A stretch of DNA of 64,000 nucleotides from Tubulanus polymorphus (Eukaryota > Nemertea > Palaeonemertea > Tubulaniformes > Tubulanidae): NCBI RefSeq assembly GCF_964204645.1, contig NC_134030.1, forward strand, positions 4,813,855 through 4,877,854. Reading direction: 5' to 3'. Shown here piece by piece: positions 33,424 through 43,127 of this stretch (positions within the stretch are counted from its first letter, which is position 1; each line of letters begins with the position of its first letter). The notes under the pieces are model-generated. The model saw only the letters and a list, made by a program, of their open reading frames with translations, was not told where the DNA came from and did no database searches. The translations under genes were made by a program, and so were the position numbers.

Positions 33424-34578
33424 TCACGTCGATACGATCTTGTCTTTACGTCGACAATTGAATGTAGCTTTCAGTTGATCTCGAAAGCGACGTCTCGACG
33501 CGCAATAAATAAAGAAATTAACCGATGATACAGTCATTCTTATTACAGTTTGAAATGCATTGAAATATACGAATGTGGTCGATTTTCCAATTTTCCCGTT
33601 TATAGTGAGCATCAGATTCGTAATGTTAGCTTTCAGAACTAAGACATTTTTCATTAAATACAAACACGAAATGAGAACTAACGTCAGAGTTAAACTACGG
33701 TCGTTACTGTTCTGGTTTGCGGACATGTTTTTTCTCACTTTTCTTGCAGACCTCAATGTGAATATCAATCGGATAGTTATCACGATCACCATTAAAGTGG
33801 GAATAAAAGCAAAAATTGGAGCGCGGACGAAAACTTCGTAATATCTCAGATGAATGTTTTTTACTAATGGAGTTAATTTTTGCGTCCACCTTTCGTGTCC
33901 GGTGCACGGATTGCGGGATCGACGGTTTGTATACTTCAAGAAATTCCTAACCTGATCAGATATGGAAATTAGTGCACCCACCATAACGTAGATATAACCT
34001 TTCCTCATGGTTATTACTCTGGCCGCTTTGAGAGGCCAACATACAACGATATATCTGTCTACAGCAATCAACAGAGTTATGTAATCTCCAATTCCTGAAA
34101 AAAGCAACCGAAAATTTTTCGTCTGAGCATGAAGACGCTTCAAGACCTGGTTTATATTATTGGTCATATCCAACAACATGGTGTGACCGTAGAGTTGGGC
34201 CTGGAAGTCAAATACAATATACGATAGACAGTATAGCAGATCGGTGACAGCTAAACATGTCAAATAGAATATACTCGTGTTAGTAGAGCGTTCTTTTTTC
34301 AGAATCACGAAGGACAACGAATTTGCGCACACCCCAAATATGGCAACGCTGAAAACGACGAAATTCACCACTTGCAGTAGCATGTTCAAATGAAACGGCT
34401 TGTAATCGGAATGGTGGATGTATTTACACCGGGGATGTGGTTTAAATCCGCCTTCCACGATGGTGGACACCTCCGATTCATTCGAATCATATCCAGCCAT
34501 ATGTAGCAAACGTTGTTTGGGTCGACTGGAAAATATGTCTAATACTCCGATAGATAGTGAACGAGTTATTCGAAACAC
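33424..34578 (-). CDS. Class A G protein-coupled receptor, intronless
   Basis: This plasma-membrane receptor of 384 codons is uninterrupted. Met27 (MAGYDSNES) is an alternative and perhaps better start, since the first 26 residues are basic and not signal-like. Seven hydrophobic helices are seen: helix 1 with GVCANSLSFVIL, helix 2 LTCLAVTDLLY (Asp 2.50), helix 3 ending DRYIVVCWP, helix 5 with IFAFIPTLMVIVI, helix 7 SSVNFFIYC (NFFIY instead of NPxxY). The usual helix-3 cysteine is absent, and helix 6 lacks the CWxP signature, although a loop-2 cysteine (NPCTGH) is present. The DRYIVVCWPL end resembles FMRFamide-receptor-like invertebrate receptors, but the ligand is unknown. Confidence 0.88.
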   Translation of the reverse strand: MFRITRSLSIGVLDIFSSRPKQRLLHMAGYDSNESEVSTIVEGGFKPHPRCKYIHHSDYKPFHLNMLLQVVNFVVFSVAIFGVCANSLSFVILKKERSTNTSIFYLTCLAVTDLLYCLSYIVFDFQAQLYGHTMLLDMTNNINQVLKRLHAQTKNFRLLFSGIGDYITLLIAVDRYIVVCWPLKAARVITMRKGYIYVMVGALISISDQVRNFLKYTNRRSRNPCTGHERWTQKLTPLVKNIHLRYYEVFVRAPIFAFIPTLMVIVITIRLIFTLRSARKVRKNMSANQNSNDRSLTLTLVLISCLYLMKNVLVLKANITNLMLTINGKIGKSTTFVYFNAFQTVIRMTVSSVNFFIYCASRRRFRDQLKATFNCRRKDKIVST

Positions 34579-35643
34579 AAGAAGCTGTGATATCGCATGT
34601 ACACAAATATGCTAGTTTCGATTGTAGCGTTCTCGTCCAAAACCTTCAGAAAACATTGGCGAGCGAAAAAGAGCTGAATGTGAATTTTCGCTTAAACGTT
34701 TAGCCGCAGAATTTGATGTTATTCTAGTATCGACCAGGAATCTGCTGCGGTATGAAAGGTGTTTCACATGTCAGCACACTGTAATTTCTGTACGACAGAA
34801 CCATATAATCATGACATCAGAAACTTTGAAATAAATATATAGATACGAATAAAGAAACGGAAAATTACTCCATTCATTCAAACTTTCAAACCAAGGAAGC
34901 TTCATTCGGTCATCAGTGGCAATTTCAAATCGAGTTTCAATTTGAGGTTGAAAATGTCTCAGAGGGCTTTCAACGCAATAATGTGTATAATGTGTATAAT
35001 GTTATGCATCGAGAAAGATATCGTTCATATGAGTTTTCAACAAGACCATTTAGAAAATTTAGTAAAAGAATCGAAAAATTGCTGCTCATTAAGATACACT
35101 TTTTCATAAATCTTGAAACGAATCAAAGACACAGACCGATCATTCTGACACGATGACAAATTACAAAAAAATACAGAATATATTTTCGCTATGAAAGCAA
35201 CATGGGAGCAGCATGTAGATAGACCAAGTCCAAGTATGAATGAAATTCTGAAAACTATATTGTTCATCATACTGAGTGATTGAAACAAAAACACTGTTAA
35301 GTAATTATAATTCTCTCAGAATGTAGGCCTTACTACAAAAATTCACAATAATCATTGAAATTTCAATAAGTATCGACAAAATAGCACTCCGTCAAATTTT
35401 AAACTATGATGATGAAATCATAAACTGGACCAAGCTCTAGGAAACCATTTCGACTTTCGGTAACTCCTATATTTTCGAAGCAAAATACATTTGCTTCTGG
35501 AGATCTTTTCAAAATCAATTACCCGAGCCTATTTAAATGAGATTTTTCTTATTGAAACATATAACTCAACTTTCGAGTGACCTAGTGTTCGGTGGTTAGA
35601 CTTATCAAACTTGTGTTAATCAAACATTTTAAAACAGATAGTA
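34579..35643. other. Spacer left of the GPCR-methyltransferase array
   Basis: No exon or clear repeat. Near 34980-35000 there are short ATAATGTGT repeats. The last about 70 bases resemble the 5' flank of the other GPCR copies (CGGTGGTTAGACTT and TTTTAAAACAGATAGTA). Confidence 0.45.
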
Positions 35644-36143
35644 ATGCAGCCAAATATAAGCTTTATACGACCCTATTGGGTGAATTTCATCGAGTATTTT
35701 TCACGCAATCCGTCGAGCGAATTGAATCGGTTTCTGTTTCTTTACATTTATCCGATTGTTTTCATTTGCGGACTGACTGGAAACTCGCTGTCGCTGGTCT
35801 TAATGTTCGATCATCGATTTCGCCGTCATTCTTACAGCGCGTATATGGCGGTTTTGGCTATAAGTGACACTGTCTGTTTGGTCGGTTCTTTCATGGCTTC
35901 AATAAATCTAATTCCTACACTTTAAATGGTGGCGTTTTTATACGATTTACAGATGTCAACAAATGCCGTTTACCCGATCATGTATTCTATGCATCTAATT
36001 TAATAAGTTCTTGGATTATCATTTCGAAAACACTAGAAAGATGCTTCGCCGTTGTAAGCATGAATTATGCCGTAAAGTTCTACATATATTGTTTGATGGG
36101 AGCCGAATTCAGGAAAACGCTGAAACAGTGTTTTCGATCATGA
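35644..36143 (+). pseudogene. GPCR copy A, internally deleted pseudogene
   Basis: It starts with the same MQPNISFIRP as the intact copies at 37550 and 47539, and is nearly identical through helix 2. A one-base loss near 35915 (CTAATTCC for CTAATTGCC) shifts the frame. Then about 440 bases are gone: GCCGTTGTAAGCAT joins the end of helix 3 straight to the helix-7 sequence, and the last codons (RKTLKQCFRS, stop) follow. No working receptor can be made. Confidence 0.92.
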
Positions 36144-36485
36144 AAAATATCTCATCGCATTGCACATACACGTATTATAATGGCCGATAAAAGCTATTGC
36201 TAAAACCTAAAACCAAACACAAAAATGCAGCCTGCAGCTAGAATACATTTTAGAGTACCATGTATCAACAAAACCCATTAGCAAGATTGCAAGTTTTAAA
36301 AATGAATACTGCGTCCATTTGATCATCATGATGTCATTGTGGTATAGATAGTCACTACTTTTGGACAGTTCATCAAACTTTAGTAGTCAGTTTAATGGAA
36401 ATAGTGTTGTACCTCGCACATTGATAAGATGCACATTTTACGATTCTCAAAAACAATTGAAAAATAGATCATAACTCGTCATTTG
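36144..36485 (+). repeat. GPCR 3' flank repeat, copy 1 of 5
   Basis: This downstream segment (CAGCCTGCAGCT, GTATCAACAAAACCC, TTTAGTAGTCAGTTTAATGG, ending CGTCATTTGATATCG) recurs after or near each GPCR copy: 38498-38850, 45481-45735, 46117-46485 and 48487-48850. It marks the extent of the repeated GPCR unit. Confidence 0.85.
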
Positions 36486-37549
36486 ATATCGCAGATACGG
36501 AAGCGATAAGCGATAAGGGGCCTCCAGTTGTCGCGAGCCAGCTCGACAAGTCGACATTTCGTGTGACATTTCGATGACAAATTATGTTTTGTTGACCATT
36601 TCCTTATTCCTCCTGCAAATAAATGACGTTTTATATCTGATTTTCCTATAGGTATGCTAAAATCATTCATTTATTGGGCAAACTTTTAGTAAATCTGAGT
36701 TAATATCTAACCTAATTATCATATTTAGATTGAAGATGATGTGCTTTATTTTTTCTTGTATAATATCTGCCTCAGATACATAAAACTTTCACAGAACAAT
36801 GAACTTTTAATTGTCACTATGTCAACTATCCACATTGTTAACTCTAACTAACTTTTCAGCACTGGCCCCAGGTTTATATTTTTTATTTAAATGAGAAGAA
36901 GCATTTATATCGAATTGTTTCATATAAACTTCAAAAATAATTCTATAACATTCTCTCTGGGGATCATAGCTATTATGAATAAAAATTGCTTTATCGAAAT
37001 TTTTTAATCTATAATTTGTTGCATTTCTCCAGTAATTATCAAATTTTTACCCACTCCTATAGAAGTTCTGGTATGGAATGATTCTTTTTTCTTGACACCT
37101 TGCTTACTTTAAAAAATTTACATAATCTAACATTTTAGCACTTTTTAAAGGTTTTTTTCAATTCTTTACTATTTCCTTCAACCTTTCTACATCTGGCGTG
37201 AAAACCTATTTATACCAATACTATTAACTTATGGCAATTTGGGAGCTGTCTTGACTTATCTTTAATATTATTCCCCAATAACTTTGCAAATATACTGTCG
37301 CAGTATATTTCCTAGAGTATACTTTGTTCTATTTTAGTTTATCCGTGAAATTTGCCTCAAAGATCATACAACGGGCAATCTGATTGGTGCCGGTTAAACC
37401 TGCGCACCCAGTCTAGTGTGGCAGGGTCTTGCGCCGTGGCTGAGTGTAGCGACGCCATCGAAGTTCGAATCGCTGCCGGGGAGGATGTCGGTGGTTAGAC
37501 TTGTAGTATACATGGACCAAGTTAACAAAAGATTTTAAAATAGATAGTA
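36486..37549. other. Spacer upstream of GPCR copy B
   Basis: AT-rich sequence repeated at 46490-47538 and lacking a recognisable exon. It contains the tRNA-like element at 37387-37483. Promoter sequence of the receptor is presumably here; ATATACTGTCGCAGTATAT at about 37291 is a notable near-palindrome. Confidence 0.5.
37387..37483 (+). repeat. tRNA-like (SINE-head-like) element before GPCR copy B
   Basis: GTGGCTGAGTGTAGCG resembles the A box of tRNA-Ser/Leu, and AAGTTCGAATCGC resembles a B box, but only about 10 bases separate them, so no anticodon arm exists. Copies precede the other two 3' GPCR copies (45773-45871, 47375-47473) but not pseudogene A. It ends about 70 bases before the start codon, so it may be in the 5' untranslated region. 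Confidence 0.55.
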
Positions 37550-38497
37550 ATGCAGCCAAATATAAGCTTTATACGTCCCCATTGGGTGAATTTCATCGAG
37601 TATTTTTCACGCAATCCGTCGAGCGAATTGAATCGGTTTCTGTTTCTTTACATTTATCCGATTGTTTTCATTTGCGGACTGACTGGAAACTCGCTGTCGC
37701 TGGTCTTAATGTTCGATCATCGATTTCGCCGTCATTCTTACAGCGCGTATATGGCGGTTTTGGCTATAAGTGACACTGTCTGTTTGGTCGGTACTTTCAT
37801 GGCTTCAATAAATCTAATTGCCTACTCTTTAACTGGTAACGTTATTATACGATTTACAAATGTCAACATATGCCGTTTACCCGAACATGTATTCTACGCA
37901 TCTAATTTAATAAGTTCTTGGATTATCGTTTCGATAACACTAGAAAGATGCTTCGCCGTTGTCAGTCCCTTCACTGCCAGAATATTCTGTTCTCGAAAAG
38001 TAGCATGGATTATAACGGCTTCGGTTGTATCACTTTCATTCGCGTTCACTTCTTACGCGGCCGCAATTACCTCGTACGACAGTGAATTCGGTTGCTTCAT
38101 ATCATCATTACGCGGAATGAAGGCGCACTACGCGATCGCCCCGTCCAGTTTCATCTATTCACCGATATGTATCATAGCCTTACTAAACATCATCATAATC
38201 AGATCTTTAACGACGTCGCCGTCGTTAATACAAAGTAATAAAACAAAAATTCACTCGAATAATACCAGGAAAATAACTTTCACCGTTCTCATTGTGTCGA
38301 TAACGTTTATAATTCTGCTCACTCCATCGGCCAGTCTTTGTATTCTTGTGGCGGCTTTACCGAATACACCAGACTTTGCAAACTGGTTAGATACGGCGCA
38401 ATTCATCTTTAGCATAAATTGTGCCGTGAATTTTTACATATATTGTTTGACGGGAGCCGAATTCAGGAAAACGCTGAAACGGTGTTTTCGATCATGA
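37550..38497 (+). CDS. Class A GPCR, copy B, intronless
   Basis: A 315-residue seven-helix receptor with a short N-terminus (possible N-glycosylation at NIS, residues 4-6). Landmarks: GNSLSLVL in helix 1; Asp75 in LAISDTV of helix 2; Cys108 and Cys182 for the helix 3-loop 2 disulfide; ERC (132-134) in place of DRY; Pro259 in helix 6 (LLTPSA); NFYIY (294-298) in place of NPxxY. The tail is very short. The layout fits invertebrate peptide-receptor-like class A families; the ligand is unknown. It is 98-99% identical by eye to the copy at 47539, and both are fully open, which suggests both are still under selection or are very recent. Confidence 0.9.
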   Translation: MQPNISFIRPHWVNFIEYFSRNPSSELNRFLFLYIYPIVFICGLTGNSLSLVLMFDHRFRRHSYSAYMAVLAISDTVCLVGTFMASINLIAYSLTGNVIIRFTNVNICRLPEHVFYASNLISSWIIVSITLERCFAVVSPFTARIFCSRKVAWIITASVVSLSFAFTSYAAAITSYDSEFGCFISSLRGMKAHYAIAPSSFIYSPICIIALLNIIIIRSLTTSPSLIQSNKTKIHSNNTRKITFTVLIVSITFIILLTPSASLCILVAALPNTPDFANWLDTAQFIFSINCAVNFYIYCLTGAEFRKTLKRCFRS

Positions 38498-39681
38498 AAA
38501 GTACCCCATCTAATCACACATATTATACATGTATTATAATGGCTGATAAAAGCATTTGCTAAAACCTAATACATGTACCAAGCACATAATAACAGCCTGC
38601 AGCTGGAATACAAGTATTGTGTATCAATATAAATCCATTAGAAACAGACGCATTTTAAGTTTTAAGATTGCAAGATTTAAAAAAAAATACTGCGTATGAT
38701 TCATGATGGATGTCGAACTAATAGTCAATACTTTTTGGAAGTTCATCAACCTTTAGTCAGTTTAATGAAAATATTGTTGTACACCTCGCACAATACTAAG
38801 ACGCACCTTTTATGATTTTCGAAAATAATTGAAAACATATCATAATTCATCATTTGATAACGAAGACAATGCACGACTTATAGCTGCTTTAATCACATCA
38901 TGGGGCAGTGTAGTAGACCAAGTAGAAATCAAGTTCCGGGAAATATCGTTCAATATCTGAGTGAATCATCAGGTTGCTGAATTCATATTCAAAAATGTTT
39001 TGCTTCCTGAAGACTATATAATACATGACTGTTGGGTTTGGAAGGGACACCAAATTAAGTCAAATCAAATTAAATTCGCCAATCAAATAAATAAGAAGGA
39101 ACATCAAGATGAAGAACGTATACGAAAGAAGAAAGTAGCTATAATCTATATGTGCTAATTAGACAGGAGTGGACTGACCGAAGAACCAAATACTCATATT
39201 CAGAAACCAAATTCCACAGCCGTGAGTTAGAGTTATCTCTGAACTCGGGAGTTGGGCTGGGGGCTGTGTTTTTAAGTGATATGGGTCACCATATTTTTAC
39301 CATACCGAAAGCATATTCAGTATCGTCTGGAAGAAAGGCAGAGCACAATTTCACAAATTTTCAATGTCAATAGAATAAAGATATGGTGACCTTATTATGA
39401 AAATTCTAAATGGAGTGATTAAGGTCACCATATTTCTCTATTTTATTGGCGTTAAAAATTAGTAAAGCTTTGCTCTCTTCAAGACTGACAGACCCTATTG
39501 AAATTGGCGATAACATCATAACCAAAAGTATATTTACCGGGTTCTTATCGCCCAAATCAAACAATAAAGTTCACCATATTTTAATAAAAAATTAACTTGG
39601 CAATGAAATAACCAGAAGCATATATACGATACATTTTTTCTCACTGCGATTAAAGCCGGGCGGGACGCCAGACATGACAAG
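38498..39681. other. Spacer between GPCR copy B and methyltransferase 1
   Basis: It starts with the GPCR 3' flank repeat. 39376-39440 holds an inverted repeat. Small open frames at 38961-39158 and 39152-39373 are preserved in unit 2 only because the whole region is a recent duplicate, so they are not called genes. Confidence 0.5.
39376..39440. repeat. Inverted repeat with ATATGGTGACCTT arms
   Basis: ATATGGTGACCTT at 39381-39393 pairs with AAGGTCACCATAT at 39421-39433, with weaker pairing outward (AGAATAAAG and CTCTATTTTATT). Another GGTCACCATATTTTTACC half-site is at about 39285. Repeated in unit 2 near 49371-49423. Confidence 0.7.
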
Positions 39682-40407
39682 ATGTCTAGTGACACAATAC
39701 GCAAAGAACTTTTGGAAACCGTTCGAAAACTTGTTGGTGAATATCAAAACACCATCATCGAATCGGGAGGTCAGGCTGAGTTAACATTCTGTGGTAAGAA
39801 ATTCGTCACTTTCAACGATGTATGTTTTACTGAAGGTTACGATGACATAGCGCTAAATTTACCAGATGAAACATGCAAAGATGCGAGGGTTCTAGAAATC
39901 GGATGCGGAAATGGTTGTGTGAGCACCATGCATTATCTGCAAAACAAATCCAAGATCAGTTTCATTCTAGCGGTGGATATTAATCCACAAGCTCTAGAAA
40001 ATACTAAAGCGAATTTCGAGCGTTACGGAGTTCCGGGGGAGGTGCGCTATTCAGACGTGTTCCAGGCGATTTCTGAAGATGAAAAGTTCGATTTGGTTTT
40101 TTGGAATGCTCCATTCTTCAACCATACCCCCACCGAGACCGGTGACCTGAAGATTGTCGAAAGAGGATTCATGGATCCCGGTTACGAGGGCATCGGTAGA
40201 TTCATCGCAGGTGCGCGTAAATATCTGAGACCCGGTGGAAATGCGCTTTTTGGTTTTAGTAGCACTTGTGGTCAAATTGACATCCTGGAAGAAAAGGCGA
40301 AAGAAGCAGAAATGCGCCTCGAACGTTTTTGGCATAAAACACTGGTCGTGGAAGCATTTGTCGTAGATTGGGAATTATGGCGAATTCTACCGATTGATAC
40401 CGAGTAA
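39682..40407 (+). CDS. Small-domain SAM-dependent methyltransferase, PrmC/RsmC-like, copy 1
   Basis: The enzyme moves a methyl group from S-adenosylmethionine; the target is unknown. It has 241 residues and no intron. After an N-terminal helical part (1-30) and FCGKKFVTFNDVCFTEGYDD, the SAM-binding motif I is VLEIGCGNG (70-78), the acidic ribose contact is Asp99 in VDINPQA, and the post-motif NAPFF (142-146) stands where PrmC/HemK and RsmC have NPPY/NPPF. The C-terminus has FWHKTLVVEAFVVDWELW. No signal peptide or membrane segment, so it is likely cytosolic. It uniquely has Cys65 where the other copies have Arg. The intronless form and bacterial-type architecture are unlike the intron-rich genes nearby. 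Confidence 0.85.
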   Translation: MSSDTIRKELLETVRKLVGEYQNTIIESGGQAELTFCGKKFVTFNDVCFTEGYDDIALNLPDETCKDARVLEIGCGNGCVSTMHYLQNKSKISFILAVDINPQALENTKANFERYGVPGEVRYSDVFQAISEDEKFDLVFWNAPFFNHTPTETGDLKIVERGFMDPGYEGIGRFIAGARKYLRPGGNALFGFSSTCGQIDILEEKAKEAEMRLERFWHKTLVVEAFVVDWELWRILPIDTE

Positions 40408-41906
40408 GAAACCGAAGTGTAAATGTACCATTTAGTCAAATAACCCGCTTGAAAAAGCTATTTAGTTGCAATATAGAATATGAAATATTTCAAACTGTTG
40501 TATGACTGCATCGTGGCCAATAAGGTACATAGTCACATGAATAGGTTTCATTGTACTAACAATAGTCCAGTCTAGGATTTATGATCGCTTTTGGATTAAA
40601 GTTATGACTGTGCAACTGAGAGACTTACGTACCGGTACCTATGTATATTTTACAAAAACAATCAAGGGTTTGTGGTCTCGCGGCCTATTAGTTTCCTGAT
40701 GAGATATTCAAATTAACCTTATTTATTCTTAATAATATATCATATTATTCATTGGCAATATATGTGTTATTTTTCTGCAAGGCGCCAATTAACTTTCAAT
40801 TCAGTTTTCTCGTTATAATGAGGGTCACGATCCATGGTGCATGACAATGAACAGTCCTGATGATGTCGACCTCTGTGTACCATCATTCACTACTTGACCG
40901 CCGAAACAACAAGGAAACCTTTTTTAGAGATACATCGTTCGTTTGTTTATTTGTTGACTGAGATAGAACATAATGTATTTATACGTATATTCATATGTAC
41001 AAGATTCCCCCGACAATATAAATTTACAATCCAATAAATCTAATAATAATAATCATTATATGATAATAATAATGATTATAATAATAAAGAATTCACAAAA
41101 AGATGATGAGTGCACGTAACCAACAAATGTTACGAAAAAAAACCTACTTCTTACAACACTCGTAAAATAAAATTTATCTCTACAAATAAATTAAGTTATT
41201 TCCCCATAATATCTAAAATGCACTTAGCCATATCAGTGAATATGTTTTACCACATTCAAAATGTACGCAAATACTTCTTGATCCTTTTGATATATGCGTG
41301 CCAAAACAGTTTTCAATTACTTTGAAGCACAGGATAAGACATTACCTTTCAAAAGCGAAATTCTAATTCAGAAATAAGTTAAATACTACCAAATCAGCCA
41401 CAGTTCGGGAAATGGGGTGAGAGCGATGTTGAGAAAAATATACACATCCATCGCAATTCTGAACTCAAACTACATTCAATGAAATGTAGTCCACTCGCGA
41501 TAATCTTATGCCGTTGTATTACATAAAGCACCAAGAGCAATTTTCACAGAATCTCTATACATCATTATATCTAATAATCTATTCGTCAGAACCGTTCGCA
41601 CTTAGTTAACTAGTAATCAAAATATTACCTAATTCGATATTAAACCAGATCTCTTTTTTTTATTTTTGATTACGCTTCATTTTTTCAAATCTTTATAAGA
41701 AGATATAATATAATTTACATAAACGGTGTAGAAACACTATTATCATTACGTTGCTCAGGCATTTCAACATATATACGTATCAAGTTTTTATGTAGGGTTG
41801 ATCGTTCACGCATCTAAAAATATTCCTATAAAATTACAGTAGAGTACTCCATTCATCAAAAAGTCGAGAATTTCATCGTAAGAAAAATCAAAATTAATAG
41901 TGAATT
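40408..41906. other. 3' part of methyltransferase module 1
   Basis: AT-rich sequence without a supported exon; conserved across the four copies mainly because they are recent. A TAATAATAAT microsatellite with internal symmetry lies at about 41038-41093 and differs in length among the copies. Confidence 0.55.
41038..41093 (+). repeat. (TAA)n-type microsatellite with hairpin symmetry
   Basis: TAATAATAATAATCATTATAT and following ATAATAAT runs. The other module copies carry longer runs (near 44480-44527, 51030-51083 and 54483-54535). Confidence 0.85.
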
Positions 41907-42239
41907 ATGAATAGTGAATTATTAGAAAATGTAATAGAAAATCCATTAATAATAAACCCGAAATTTAATGAAATGAATATATTAGATTATCGGTGGTACA
42001 GAAAAACATTTATAGATTATTTCTCGAGTCATGATAAAGAGGACATATTGAAAAAGTTAGATAACTTTAAACCAAAAATAACTTATGCAATGAACTTATT
42101 TGAACTTAAATATGATGATTTAAGAGAATTTTTAAATAAACATCCATCAAGAAATGAAATCGAAAATTATATTCCAAAAATATTTTCAAGAGCTGCGAAT
42201 ACTAAATATAAACTCCCACGTGGCGAGGCTTATTTCTGA
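41907..42239 (+). CDS. Small very AT-rich ORF, unrecognised, unit 1
   Basis: 110 codons rich in N, K, I, E and Y, starting MNSELLENVIENPLIIN and ending KLPRGEAYF. It begins exactly at the border of the methyltransferase module and is preceded by a doubled AATAGTGAATTA. Base composition is well below that of the neighbouring genes. No family was recognised; the composition recalls proteins of AT-rich viruses, bacteria or mobile elements, which is only an inference. The following GGGGGTCTGGGGGCCCTCCC resembles tracts common in invertebrate repeats. Confidence 0.45.
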   Translation: MNSELLENVIENPLIINPKFNEMNILDYRWYRKTFIDYFSSHDKEDILKKLDNFKPKITYAMNLFELKYDDLREFLNKHPSRNEIENYIPKIFSRAANTKYKLPRGEAYF

Positions 42240-43127
42240 AGGGGGTCTGGGGGCCCTCCCCTAGAAAGATTTTGAAAATTCAATCGCCGGAGATGCGTTT
42301 TGGGGCCATTTCACGGTCTCATTCACAGAAGCATGAGAAGCCGCGAGCCAACCACCTAGTCAGAGAACGACGAGCTGCTACGCGGTACAGCGTGCTTTTG
42401 AAAAAAAATTTGTTAAGCAAAAAAGTGGGGCGGCTTTGGCCGCCCCTGCCGCCCCTGTTCCGACGGCCCTGACTGGTGCTATGGCAACGCTGGCAACAGG
42501 TGTTCTTTTATACATCAAAAAACGTCAGTTACAATTCGTCCTGAACAAGATATACGTAACAAGAATAACACGGTTTTTTTCATTTACCAAGGGTTAGTCG
42601 TTTGTATTAGTACACGAGCAACTTTTATTAACGAATATTTAAAGCTTCCATTTGACTATTTCAAAATATGCATGTCAAAAATAGAGCACTTAGTTTTTAC
42701 CCTGAGTTGGTTTCCATACACCTCCTTTCCTGTCTGGATGGGCGACCCTCAGTCCTTGCTCCAAGTCATCATCAGCTTTTCTAAATGTTTTCCATAAGTC
42801 CCTACCGCCTGGAATGGAAAGAATGGAAAAAATGAATGAATGAAATATGTCAACAGGATAAGAACCAACGCAAGTTTTTGCTACGTGTGAGATTTGTGAA
42901 GCCAATATTTCCACCACCCCAACTAGTTCTGATTGACCTCATTTCTTTTATTAATGATACACTCGAGAAACGTGAAATCCCTTCTCGCCGGTGAGATCAT
43001 CGGCTGATGTCGGAGTTATAGCTGCTGTTACACATAAATTATTGAATGAATATAAAAATTCCTAATAATACGATAATTTTTAATTCTGACTGCGATTAAA
43101 GCCGGGCGGGACGCCAGACGTGACAAG
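42240..43127. other. Spacer between the AT-rich ORF and methyltransferase 2
   Basis: No supported gene. On the minus strand, 42808-42701 is an open 108-base segment bounded by AG and GT (GGRDLWKTFRKADDDLEQG within it) that could be an orphan exon relic. The equivalent in unit 2 has lost the AG. The rest looks like decayed repeat. Confidence 0.4.
42701..42808 (-). pseudogene. Possible orphan exon relic
   Basis: The minus strand has a CATTCCAG acceptor, an open 36-codon segment rich in charged residues (DLWKTFRKADDDLEQG, AHPDRKGGVWKP) and a GTAAAA donor. No partner exons were found. It may be the remnant of a former gene or of a retroelement. Confidence 0.3.

Larger units (their letters stand above)
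39643..41908 (+). repeat. Methyltransferase module, copy 1 of 4
   Basis: A 2.26-kb module from ACTGCGATTAAAGCCGGGCG to AATAGTGAATTAT holds one methyltransferase gene and about 1.5 kb of 3' sequence. Other copies are 43089-45349, 49633-about 51905 and 53088-55357. The sequences on either side of the module differ between first and second copies within a unit, so the borders are exact to a few bases. No terminal inverted repeats are visible. Confidence 0.85.

Noticed and set aside
38961-39373. Two small plus-strand frames conserved in both units
   Set aside because: Conservation is explained by the recent duplication; there is no codon bias, motif or splice context.
40051-40335. 94-codon minus-strand frames inside each methyltransferase
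   Set aside because: They occur in all four copies only as shadows of the conserved sense frame.
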